A stretch of 24,659 nucleotides of DNA from positions 1 through 24,659 of the forward strand of contig CAZISM010000081.1 in assembly GCA_964541895.1 (NCBI GenBank), read 5' to 3'. Both the position numbers and the translations under genes were made by a program. The notes under the pieces were generated by a model. That model saw only the letters and a list, made by a program, of their open reading frames with translations. It ran no database searches and was not told where the DNA came from. The stretch's first letter is position 1, and the number at the start of each line of letters is the position of its first letter. Source of the stretch: CAZISM01 sp964541895 (GTDB lineage Bacteria > Zhuqueibacterota > Zhuqueibacteria > Residuimicrobiales > Residuimicrobiaceae). This document shows positions 15,800-23,065 of this stretch, in pieces.

Positions 15800-17215
15800 C
15801 TAACGGGCGATGAGGTCCATTTCGAAACGGCAGGGATTCGCAGGCGCCGGCGGCAATGAAAAGAGCAAAAAACCGTCCTGTTTGACATGCGGGAGCGGCT
15901 GCCGATCGATGAAAACCTGCACCTTCAGGTTTTGCAAAGGCTCTGCCGGTTTGATGGCCAGCCGTTGTGGCTCAGCGCCGCGGTAGCTTCCGCTGATGTG
16001 ATTTCGTTGCATGTGGTAGGTCAGCGTGCGCTCCCGCCACTGCAGCGTTTGGCCAAAGCCCTGTTGCCAGAAAGCCGCTGTCACCACCGGCGCCAGCACC
16101 AGGGTGCCATCCAGCTGCCGTTCAACGCCGAAGAGAAACCGCTGCACGATGCGGATGAGATTGGCCGGATATTCACAATAGGTCTTGGGCCCCGCCGGTT
16201 TGACGCCGCCAACGCCATCCGGGTGATAACGTTCAAACCAATAATAACTGCTGTCGCGGCCCACCTGGCTTACTTTTACCAGGCCGGCCAGCAAACCTTG
16301 CCCGTCCCCCATCACCGCCCTGGCCCAGGCTTCCAGATACCAGACGCGGCCCATGGCGGCCAGATCGTGGCGGTCCGGGTGGGTGAATTCCCAATCTTCA
16401 TACGAGTGCGGCTCGGTGGCGATGCCGGTGGGCATGCCGCCATAGTGGAAACGCTTTTCATGGCAGAGTCGCGGCCACAAAACGGCTTTCTGTTCGGCGG
16501 TGGCGACGTTGGTGGCGATCGCCGCCCAGTCCACATCCGTCAATCCGTGACTGGCGATCACGCCCCGCTGCGGATGNNNNNNNNNNNNNNNNNNNNNNNN
16601 NNNNNNNNNNNNNNNNNNNNNNNNNNNNNNNNNNNNNNNNNNNNNNNNNNNNNNNNNNNNNNNNNNNNNNNNNNNNGCGGCCAGCGGATTCCCCGGCACC
16701 CAATGTTCATAGAGGCCGCCGTTTTCCGCCACCCTCGCCAGGGCGCGGCCGACGCCGATCTCTTTGCCCGCCATGGCCGGCAGAATAGCGAGCGGCAGCA
16801 GGCCGTCCGCTTTCTGAAACGAACGCACATACTTCCAGTTCTCTTTGACCACATCCACCTGGCCGAGGAAGAGCAGGGCGTCGCTGAGTTGATGGCCGTC
16901 CAGCGACGGATAGCTGTTGCCATAGCCAAAGCCCTGGCCGTCGGCGCACACTGAAAAATAACCGGGAAACACCTGCGGGTTGACTGCGGCGAGCACGTTT
17001 CTGCGCGCCGCCTGCAGATAGGCCGATGCCAGCGTGGTGTCCGGAATATCTGCGAACAGGAGAGCTGCCGCAGGGGATTGCGCATGACACGGAAACGACC
17101 GCAACGTTAAAAAGAGCAGAATGCCGGCGATAAGCGACTTGCACCAGGCTGCCCGTTCGTCCAACGAGATCCATTTCTTGAATTGTGGATCAACTGGCAC
17201 GCGAAAAAATTCCAT
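15800..17215 (-). CDS. Secreted six-hairpin glycosidase-like protein (internal gap)
   Basis: About 471 residues including a gap at roughly residues 180-213. Start: the AAGGAG site at 17223-17228 is 7 bases from the ATG at 17215 (4 from the adjacent ATG at 17218). Residues 28-38 are hydrophobic and a signal-peptidase cut after CHA (residue 45) is likely, though the region before it is unusually long. The body has the W/Y/G-rich helical repeats of (alpha/alpha)6 toroid glycosidases (GH63/78/95-type relatives), such as YPSLDGHQLSDALLFLG, WYLEAWARAV and GPKTYCEYPANLIRIVQRFLFG. The C-terminal 110 residues look like a beta-sandwich. The frame is the same on both sides of the N-run. Exact family and substrate are not recognised. 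Context suggests degradation of a plant or algal glycan. Confidence 0.65.
   Translation of the reverse strand: MEFFRVPVDPQFKKWISLDERAAWCKSLIAGILLFLTLRSFPCHAQSPAAALLFADIPDTTLASAYLQAARRNVLAAVNPQVFPGYFSVCADGQGFGYGNSYPSLDGHQLSDALLFLGQVDVVKENWKYVRSFQKADGLLPLAILPAMAGKEIGVGRALARVAENGGLYEHWVPGNPLAXXXXXXXXXXXXXXXXXXXXXXXXXXXXXXXXXXHPQRGVIASHGLTDVDWAAIATNVATAEQKAVLWPRLCHEKRFHYGGMPTGIATEPHSYEDWEFTHPDRHDLAAMGRVWYLEAWARAVMGDGQGLLAGLVKVSQVGRDSSYYWFERYHPDGVGGVKPAGPKTYCEYPANLIRIVQRFLFGVERQLDGTLVLAPVVTAAFWQQGFGQTLQWRERTLTYHMQRNHISGSYRGAEPQRLAIKPAEPLQNLKVQVFIDRQPLPHVKQDGFLLFSLPPAPANPCRFEMDLIAR
16577..16676. other. Assembly gap (100 N)
   Basis: Exactly 100 N within the glycosidase-like gene. Both flanks read in the same minus-strand frame, but this has a one-in-three chance of being coincidence, so the missing length is unknown. 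Confidence 0.95.
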
Positions 17216-17243
17216 CATCCTGCTCCTTGAAAAAGGTTGCACG

Positions 17244-17285
17244 CGACAGCGGGGTTCCATTGTCAGCCAGGGACCCCGGCTGTCG
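17244..17285 (-). promoter_or_regulatory. Hairpin in the leader of the glycosidase-like gene
   Basis: CGACAGC plus GGGGTTCC (17244-17258) can pair with GGGACCCC plus GGCTGTCG (17270-17285), giving about 14 pairs with one bulged base and one G-T wobble around an 11-base loop. A shorter hairpin (GCCGC/GCGGC) lies just beside it on the upstream side in the mRNA. On the minus strand the stem is followed nine bases later by TTTTT and then the AAGGAG ribosome site. It lies between the URO-D-like and glycosidase-like genes, where an attenuator, a partial terminator or an RNA-processing stem would alter the ratio of the two proteins. The function is inferred. Confidence 0.4.
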
Positions 17286-17391
17286 CCGCGCTCTTGGCGG
17301 CAACTCCGGGTCTCCCGTTATCGTTCCTGTATGGGCAGAGCGGCTGTTGGAACACCCGGGATTCCCTCTCTTAAAGGGACTCCGGATTCGG

Positions 17392-18441
17392 TCAATAACC
17401 GCCGGCCTCCCACGTCGTCTCGAGCATGGCGCGATAATTTTCAAATTTCACATAGTTTGGGATGGTGTTGCCCGAGCCCACGCAATAGCCGCCGGAGGCG
17501 CCGACCTGTTCGATGAGTCGCCGCACTTCCAGTCGTATCGCATCCGGCGTAGCCCGCGCAAGGAGATCCACATCGACGTTGCCCACCAGAGCCAGCCGAT
17601 CGCCGTACCGTTTTTTTACCTCCACGATATCCCAGGCCTTGGGTTCGATGGGTTGCAGCGCGGTGATGCCGGTGGCCAGAAGATCGTCCATCACCTCATA
17701 GAGAATGCCGTCGCTGTGATAGATATAGGGCATCCGCCGCTTTTGACAGAGATCGCCGATTTTTTTCATCCACGGAAACAGATAACGGCGCAGAGCCTGA
17801 GGCGACATCATCAGCCCGGTTTGGTAAGCGATATCATCGCTGTAAAAGAGACCGCCGACGATATCGAATTGCGCCATTCGTTCGAACAGCGTGTAGATGA
17901 TGGAGCCGATGCGATCGAACATGGCCTGGACCAGATCCGGATCTTCCACCAGGGCGAATGAAAAGGTCTCGAACCCCATGAGCTCCCAGACAAACGTATA
18001 AATATCCCCATACTGACCGATGACTTTCATATCCGCCGGCAGAAGGCGCGTCGCCTCTTCAAACAGTCTGAACTGTTCATCCTTGACCACGGCGAATTCG
18101 AACCGGTCAAATTCCGCGGCCGAGGCGATGACCCCTTTGCCTTCGCTACCCCACTTGCGGCTGCGGTCGTTCTCCGTAGCACCGCTCTGGCGAAAGCCGG
18201 CTTCGGGCGTCGCGCCGGCCGGATTCATGTCAATGATGGGAGAGAGCTTGACATAGTCATAACCGGCTTGGCGGAAGAAATCGATTTTATCCGGCAAGGA
18301 TTGAATCGGCCGGCCGATGAACTCTGCCATCACCCCTTCGTCGATGCCCAGCTCCATCAGCGGCACGCGATCCGCCTTTTGAGCCAGCAGGGTTTTATGC
18401 AAACGATTGAAATCGGGATCATAGGGTGCAAATGAACTCAT
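17392..18441 (-). CDS. Uroporphyrinogen decarboxylase (URO-D)-superfamily protein
   Basis: 349 residues. The URO-D barrel fold is indicated by DRVPLMELGIDEGV near the N-terminus, YSDDIAYQTGLMMSP in the middle, and HSDGILYEVMDDLLATGITALQPIEPKA with ALVGNVDVDLLA near the C-terminus. Members outside haem synthesis act as methyltransferases on corrinoid or tetrahydrofolate carriers (MtaA-like) or have no known activity. The Arg/Asp set of true HemE is not evident. The ATG at 18441 is preferred because GGAG (18447-18450) is 5 bases upstream; an in-frame GTG at 18447 overlaps that site. It begins 53 bases after the Tat-exported protein, with no signal peptide of its own, so it is cytosolic. Such paralogues are common in polysaccharide-degradation loci, with function unproven. 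Confidence 0.82.
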   Translation of the reverse strand: MSSFAPYDPDFNRLHKTLLAQKADRVPLMELGIDEGVMAEFIGRPIQSLPDKIDFFRQAGYDYVKLSPIIDMNPAGATPEAGFRQSGATENDRSRKWGSEGKGVIASAAEFDRFEFAVVKDEQFRLFEEATRLLPADMKVIGQYGDIYTFVWELMGFETFSFALVEDPDLVQAMFDRIGSIIYTLFERMAQFDIVGGLFYSDDIAYQTGLMMSPQALRRYLFPWMKKIGDLCQKRRMPYIYHSDGILYEVMDDLLATGITALQPIEPKAWDIVEVKKRYGDRLALVGNVDVDLLARATPDAIRLEVRRLIEQVGASGGYCVGSGNTIPNYVKFENYRAMLETTWEAGGY

Positions 18442-18494
18442 AGTCACTCCAGGTCATAGTCATAGTTCAAGCCGCCGCCATGGGTATCGGCGGA

Positions 18495-21113
18495 TCAGCC
18501 GTTTGCCGGCCACCATTCCGGTTGCGCCGGCGTAAATAGTCCCTCTTCGATGGCGATGCCGTACAGGGGACCAAAACAGCCGATCAGCGTGCCTTCATAG
18601 CCGGTCGCCAGTCCCTCCCACGACCGAAACTCATGGCCGCTGCCATCGCCGCCGTTAAAGATGCCGTTTTCATAGCCCACGGTCAGTTCATCCGCCAGTT
18701 TTCGGGCTTTGTCTTTAAGGCCATATATGGACAACGCCCTGAGATAATAGGTCGCCGGCCAGCCGCTCAAACTGCCGTCGGTGTAGGTTTCAAAAGTCGG
18801 ATGGTTGTTGCCGGCGATTTTAGCCAGCATATGATCCTCTTCGCGGATCGGCAAGAGATTGCAGGGTACGCCCAGCCTGGCATCAGCCGGTCCCGCTTCG
18901 GCTCGCTTTTTCTCCAGGGCCAGCAGAGCGGTTCGGGCCTTGTCTTCATCCAGCAGGCCAAAGGCCAGGGCCACGCCGTTGACCCAGAGGAAGCCATAGT
19001 CATGGAGCATGCCGTCGCGGCTGCGCCAGCCGGCAATCCAGTTCGTTTGCGGGTTCAACAGCCGCATAGCATACTGCGTGCGGATGGTTCCGGCCGCGTT
19101 GCGGCACTGGCGCACCAGCGCCCCATAGCCGGACAGATCCTGCAGCATGGCGGCCGCATTACGCAAGGCACGGTACACCCAGGCATTCACATAGGCGTCG
19201 ATGTGGCCGAAACCGATGACGTCCATCGAATTCGTGCTCCAGCGGTAAGAACCTGAATTGCCGCTCAGATCCCTGCAGATCGCCAGACCTTCGTCGCCCA
19301 TCAGCGCGAGGATGCGCTGCACCGTATCGACGAGGCCGGGTTCGATGTGCCGCAACCAGGCCGGCTCCGGATCGGCCTGATGAATTTTGCCTGCTGCAGC
19401 CAGCAAGATCGGATCCGAGTCCAGATAGAGATTGCGATGAAAGCCGTAGCCGCCGCCGTCCAGCAGCGCGCGGGCGATGGTATAGCGTGCGAGCGCGAGG
19501 GGATCCACACCTCCCGGCGGGCGTTTGCTGCGCGCCGCGATCTCGATCGGCGGGCCCTGGGAGAGATGACAATTCACCGACGCGGCGTGGTTGGAAAAAC
19601 CGCGGTATTCGGATCTGAAACAGGAATAGACGGTAGCCCAATGCCGGCGCAACGCCGCACTTGCCGCCGGCGCGCCCGGCGCACTGGCCGGTTCGAAATT
19701 CGCCAGGGTCAAGGCGAATCGGGCGGATCGCGTGCCGGCGGGTATGATCTGACAATCCATCTCGCCGGGATGCGATCCCAGAACAAAACCGCTGCTGACG
19801 CATTTTTCCGTTCGATAGCTTTCCACCTGCAGGCGGCACCCTTGGCCATCGCTGTGGACCACCTCGCCGGCCAGACAGCCGTCGCCATCGCCGGCCCACA
19901 TCGCCGGCAGAGCTACATCACCGTTCCGTCCATTTTTTAACGTTGGTACGGCCGCCACGCCGGTGATGCCTTTGGACAAATCCCATGCCATCCGCCACGC
20001 CTCTGCCTCGAGGACCGGCCGGTCCTGCCGGCAGTGCTGGTTCAATTCGATCTCTATCCGATCTTGAGTAACCGTAAACACCGCATCGAGACTCAATCCA
20101 TCCACAACATGCAGGTTCTGATAGCTGACGCGATTGCCTTCTACGCTCACCTCTCCGGTCCACAGATAGGCGGGATAATCCTGCTGCAGCGTGCGCAAGA
20201 CCGGGCCGCTGGCGCCGCCGACCAGTTTATCGGTCCTGGGAAAGCGCCTGGTCAAGAGCCGGTTGGCGGCGGTTTCCGCCTTGCCGACTATGCTCCAGTT
20301 TAAATGCATCAGCATAGGCCGGGTCAGTGAAAAACCGATGGAAAGAAATTCGCTTTCATACAGCAGCATGTCCGGCCGGTCGATCACCTTCATGCTCCGG
20401 GGCGCCTTCGGCTGAATGCGTCGCCGTTTCAACACCGGCTGATAGCCTACTCTTGCTGCCGGATCGGCAGCGGCGGAGCCATAGGCAGCGAGTTTGTTGA
20501 GAATGCCAAAGGGAACGTTATGGACACCGCCGTTGCATTCGCCGTGATTGGGCCAGACCGGATGTTCGCGGTCGCACACGACGCGCAAGTGATCCGTTTC
20601 GACCGCATCCAGGTCGATCCGGTAAGGCGGCTCCTGCAGGACGCGTTCAAAATGGGCGTTCATCTCATCGATGCTCATGGATTGTGACAGGCCGGAACCG
20701 CTGATCCTGGGATCAGGCGGCAGATCGATTTCCCGTATGGTCTGCCATTTCAAGCTCGCTCCATCGAGCCGGGAGATAATCAGGTGAGCCGGATGCACCG
20801 GCACGTCCGGGATCCATCGCCCATAGACATGTCGCCCCAGTTCAAGATGGCTCAGCACCACGGGCCGGCCGAAGCGAAGATAACGGATGCAGGTTTGGCC
20901 GATGACGTCCACACCGAGTCGGGGATGCCTGCAGCGTTGTATCCCGCCATGGGTGAGCGCGTTATCCGGCAGCCGCACGCTGACGTTAGGGTCGGCCGTT
21001 TTTTTCTCATCAGCAGCGACAACAGCGGCCGGGAGCGTGTGTGTCATGGCCGACGCGGCTGCTACGGCCACGCCGCGTTTCAACAGCTGTCGACGACTCG
21101 GATTTCCGCTCAT
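18495..21113 (-). CDS. Tat-exported large protein of unrecognised family, glycosidase-like
   Basis: 872 residues. A twin-arginine signal (SRRQLLK, R7-R8) and a hydrophobic segment end near AVVA-A (about residue 34), so it is exported folded through the Tat pathway. An optimal ribosome site (GGAGG at 21120-21124, 6 bases from the ATG) fixes the start. I do not recognise the family. The N-terminal half (about 40-500) seems beta-rich, with a striking HPVWPNHGECNGGVHNV stretch at 184-200. The C-terminal half has helical repeats like an (alpha/alpha) toroid, ending with FETYTDGSLSGWPATYY (774-790) and GGDGSGHEFRSWEG (821-834), rich in aromatic and acidic residues. This layout resembles glycoside hydrolases or lyases, and the neighbours point the same way. 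Catalytic residues cannot be assigned by eye. Confidence 0.75.
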   Translation of the reverse strand: MSGNPSRRQLLKRGVAVAAASAMTHTLPAAVVAADEKKTADPNVSVRLPDNALTHGGIQRCRHPRLGVDVIGQTCIRYLRFGRPVVLSHLELGRHVYGRWIPDVPVHPAHLIISRLDGASLKWQTIREIDLPPDPRISGSGLSQSMSIDEMNAHFERVLQEPPYRIDLDAVETDHLRVVCDREHPVWPNHGECNGGVHNVPFGILNKLAAYGSAAADPAARVGYQPVLKRRRIQPKAPRSMKVIDRPDMLLYESEFLSIGFSLTRPMLMHLNWSIVGKAETAANRLLTRRFPRTDKLVGGASGPVLRTLQQDYPAYLWTGEVSVEGNRVSYQNLHVVDGLSLDAVFTVTQDRIEIELNQHCRQDRPVLEAEAWRMAWDLSKGITGVAAVPTLKNGRNGDVALPAMWAGDGDGCLAGEVVHSDGQGCRLQVESYRTEKCVSSGFVLGSHPGEMDCQIIPAGTRSARFALTLANFEPASAPGAPAASAALRRHWATVYSCFRSEYRGFSNHAASVNCHLSQGPPIEIAARSKRPPGGVDPLALARYTIARALLDGGGYGFHRNLYLDSDPILLAAAGKIHQADPEPAWLRHIEPGLVDTVQRILALMGDEGLAICRDLSGNSGSYRWSTNSMDVIGFGHIDAYVNAWVYRALRNAAAMLQDLSGYGALVRQCRNAAGTIRTQYAMRLLNPQTNWIAGWRSRDGMLHDYGFLWVNGVALAFGLLDEDKARTALLALEKKRAEAGPADARLGVPCNLLPIREEDHMLAKIAGNNHPTFETYTDGSLSGWPATYYLRALSIYGLKDKARKLADELTVGYENGIFNGGDGSGHEFRSWEGLATGYEGTLIGCFGPLYGIAIEEGLFTPAQPEWWPANG

Positions 21114-21338
21114 ACATCACCTCCGCAGCTGGATTCAGATTCGTTCGCATGCAAATATATTTTAAACATGAACTGTCTGCGCATGGACCAGTGTAAACGC
21201 TCGACCCTGAACAGACGATTTCCGAATCTCGCCAGGGCCGGCTGTTGAGAGCCGGATAAACCAGATCGCTCCGTCGCACCGCATTTGACATGCTTCTGCA
21301 AGGTCGGTCAGGCACGCCCCCATCAATCCATGCAGGTC

Positions 21339-21367
21339 AATATACTATACCGCCGGCTAAATTTCAA
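21339..21367 (-). promoter_or_regulatory. Strong sigma70-like promoter for the Tat-protein/URO-D/glycosidase operon
   Basis: On the minus strand, TTGAAA (21362-21367) and TATATT (21339-21344) lie 17 bases apart; each hexamer matches five of six consensus positions. Transcription would begin near 21332, leaving a 5' leader of about 220 bases before the ATG at 21113. The leader contains a perfect six-pair hairpin at 21238-21255. Confidence 0.5.
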
Positions 21368-21436
21368 CACAACTATTCATCTTTTCTAAAGCCGGGCCCC
21401 GGGAGTACGGCGGAGTTGGCCGGCGCAGAAAAAAAT

Positions 21437-21466
21437 CTGGCATCTGATAAAAAATGAGATTATATT
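21437..21466 (+). promoter_or_regulatory. Candidate promoter for the Gfo/Idh/MocA gene
   Basis: CTGGCA (21437-21442, four of six) and TATATT (21461-21466, five of six) are separated by 18 bases, and the spacer is A-rich. Transcription would start near 21473, about 45 bases before the ATG at 21518. Confidence 0.35.
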
Positions 21467-21517
21467 GCGGCTTAAACCTGACACCGCCTCATCACCTTCA
21501 AGCTGAAAGGCAGAAAG

Positions 21518-22915
21518 ATGCAGTCATCGCAATCTACCAACCAGGCCGACGATTGGAACCGACGTGAGTTTATGCTGGGAAGTGCGGCTGCCACCGCCGC
21601 CTTCACGATCGTGCCGCGCCGTGTGCTCGGTGGCAAAGGATTCCAGGCGCCCAGCGATACCTTGAATATTGCCGGTATCGGTATCGGCGGCATGGGCAAA
21701 AACAATCTCAAGGCGTGCGAAGAAGAGAACATTGTGGCGCTGTGCGATGTGGACGACAAGCTGTCCGCGCCGGTATATAAAAAATACCCCAACGCCAAAA
21801 CCTATGTCGATTTTCGCATGCTGCTGGAAAAAGAAAAGGGGATCGATGCCGTCATCGTGGCCACGCCGGACCACACCCATGCCGTCGTCGCTCTCGCCGC
21901 CATGCAGTTGGGCAAACATGTCTATGTACAAAAACCCATGTCCCACTCGGTGTACGAAGCCCGCATGATGACCGAAGCCGCGCGCACATACAAGGTGGCC
22001 ACGCAGATGGGCAACCAGGGCCATTCCGGTGACGGCACACGGCTGATCTGCGAGTGGATCTGGGACGGCGCCATCGGCCAGGTTCGTGAGGTGCATGCGT
22101 GGACCAATCGTCCTGTGTGGCCGCAGGGCATCGAAGTGGATCGCCCCTCAGAGAAAATCAAAACGCCCAAAACATTAAACTGGGATTTGTGGCTGGGCCC
22201 GGCGCCTTTTCGTCCCTACCACCCGATTTATGTTCCGGAAAAATGGCGCGCCTGGTGGGATTTCGGCACCGGCTCGCTCGGCGACCTCGGCTGCCATGTT
22301 CTGGATCCGGTGGTGTGGGCGCTCAAACTGAAATATCCGGTCAGCGTGGAAGGCAACATCTCCACCTATTGGGAAGGGTTCTGGAAAGAGACCAAGCCGA
22401 AAAACGAGACCTACCCCCGCTCCACCATCGTGCGCTACAAATTCCCGGCCCGCGAAGGGATGCCGGCGGTGGACGTGACCTGGTGGGACGGCGGCCTGCT
22501 GCCGCCACGCCCCGAGGTGCTGGAACTGGGTCGCAAAATGGGCGATGACGACGGCGGCCTGCTCTTCATCGGCGACAAGGGCATTTTAATGACCGGCTGC
22601 TACGGCGAAAGCCCGCGCTTAATACCGGAAACGCGCATGCGCGAATATCATCAACCGGCGCCGACCATCGAACGCATCCCCGGCGGATCCAAAGGCCATG
22701 AAAAAGACTGGCTTCGTGCCTGCAAGGGCGGCACGCCGGCGTGCTCCAACTTTGACTACTCCGGGCCTCTGGCAGAGATGGTTCTCATGGGCAATCTGGC
22801 CGTGCGGTTTCCGCAGAAAAGATTGATGTGGGACGGCTTGAACATGCAAGTGACCAACGACGAAGAGGCCAACGCCTACGTCAAACGAGTGTACCGTGAA
22901 GGTTGGTCGCTATAG
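21518..22915 (+). CDS. Tat-exported Gfo/Idh/MocA-family oxidoreductase
   Basis: 465 residues. A twin-arginine motif (NRREFM, R15-R16) precedes a hydrophobic run (GSAAATAAFTIVP), so the protein goes out through Tat, consistent with folding around NAD(P) before export. The Rossmann glycine motif GIGIGGMG is at 53-60, followed by ALCDVDD, ATPDHTHA (115-122) and VQKPMSHS (137-144), where K139 is the conserved family lysine. The C-terminal alpha/beta domain begins near 165. The family oxidises or isomerises sugars; exported forms with tightly bound cofactor are common in Planctomycetota and Bacteroidota glycan loci, and some are glycosidases. The start has AAAGG at 21506-21510, 7 bases upstream. 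It is transcribed away from the 872-residue Tat protein. Its substrate is unknown. Confidence 0.93.
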   Translation: MQSSQSTNQADDWNRREFMLGSAAATAAFTIVPRRVLGGKGFQAPSDTLNIAGIGIGGMGKNNLKACEEENIVALCDVDDKLSAPVYKKYPNAKTYVDFRMLLEKEKGIDAVIVATPDHTHAVVALAAMQLGKHVYVQKPMSHSVYEARMMTEAARTYKVATQMGNQGHSGDGTRLICEWIWDGAIGQVREVHAWTNRPVWPQGIEVDRPSEKIKTPKTLNWDLWLGPAPFRPYHPIYVPEKWRAWWDFGTGSLGDLGCHVLDPVVWALKLKYPVSVEGNISTYWEGFWKETKPKNETYPRSTIVRYKFPAREGMPAVDVTWWDGGLLPPRPEVLELGRKMGDDDGGLLFIGDKGILMTGCYGESPRLIPETRMREYHQPAPTIERIPGGSKGHEKDWLRACKGGTPACSNFDYSGPLAEMVLMGNLAVRFPQKRLMWDGLNMQVTNDEEANAYVKRVYREGWSL

Positions 22916-22942
22916 CGTGTAATCATTCCCGCGTCGAACGAT

Positions 22943-22999
22943 TGGGGCGGCCGAAGCGAAACGCTTCGATCGCACCGATCGCCCCATTGGGGCATCAAA
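22943..22999. repeat. Nested palindromes before the terminator
   Basis: TGGGGCG (22943-22949) pairs with CGCCCCA (22980-22986) and encloses a perfect hairpin CGAAGCG-AAA-CGCTTCG (22952-22968). Overlapping it, GCCCC-ATT-GGGGC (22981-22993) can form an alternative stem. These structures sit between the oxidoreductase stop and the terminator and may protect the 3' ends of the RNA. Confidence 0.5.
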
Positions 23000-23047
23000 A
23001 AAAATCCCGACAGGGCGGTCGCTCAGCCATGTCGGGAACTTTTTTTT
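22997..23047. terminator. Bidirectional intrinsic terminator
   Basis: TCCCGACA (23005-23012) and TGTCGGGA (23030-23037) form a perfect eight-pair stem around a 17-base loop. Eight A (22997-23004) lie immediately to the left and eight T (23040-23047) two bases to the right. Read either way the stem is followed by a T-tract, so it can end both the oxidoreductase transcript (plus) and the GH28-like transcript (minus), whose stop codons converge on it. Confidence 0.9.
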
Positions 23048-23065
23048 CTCCGGATACCGGCGAGC

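Larger units (their letters stand above)
21114..21517. other. Divergent intergenic region between the two Tat-exported genes
   Basis: 404 bases without a gene. It carries one promoter-like site for each direction (21339-21367 minus, 21437-21466 plus). A small perfect hairpin (CCGGCT/AGCCGG, 21238-21255) lies in the long minus-strand leader. There is also a GC palindrome (CCGGG/CCCGG) near 21393. No tRNA, small protein or clear regulator operator was seen. Confidence 0.6.

Noticed and set aside
15745..15805. GC-rich inverted repeats (GGCC elements) after the glycosidase-like gene as a terminator
   Set aside because: The pairings are short and no T-tract follows on the minus strand, so there is no support for an intrinsic terminator.
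15590..15859. 89-codon plus-strand frame in the intergenic region
   Set aside because: There is no ribosome site or similarity, and it runs into the 3' end of the glycosidase-like gene in antisense.
17352..17383. Imperfect inverted repeat GATTCCCT/AGGGACTC as a terminator
   Set aside because: It contains a mismatch and has no T-tract after it in either direction.
18447..18489. Tiny frame starting near the URO-D-like gene with a repeated TCATAG element
   Set aside because: It is about 14 codons, overlaps the real start out of frame and has no independent ribosome site. The repeat is only two copies of six bases.
21285..21290. Perfect TTGACA on the plus strand as a -35 box
   Set aside because: No acceptable -10 hexamer lies 16-19 bases downstream, so the match is probably chance.
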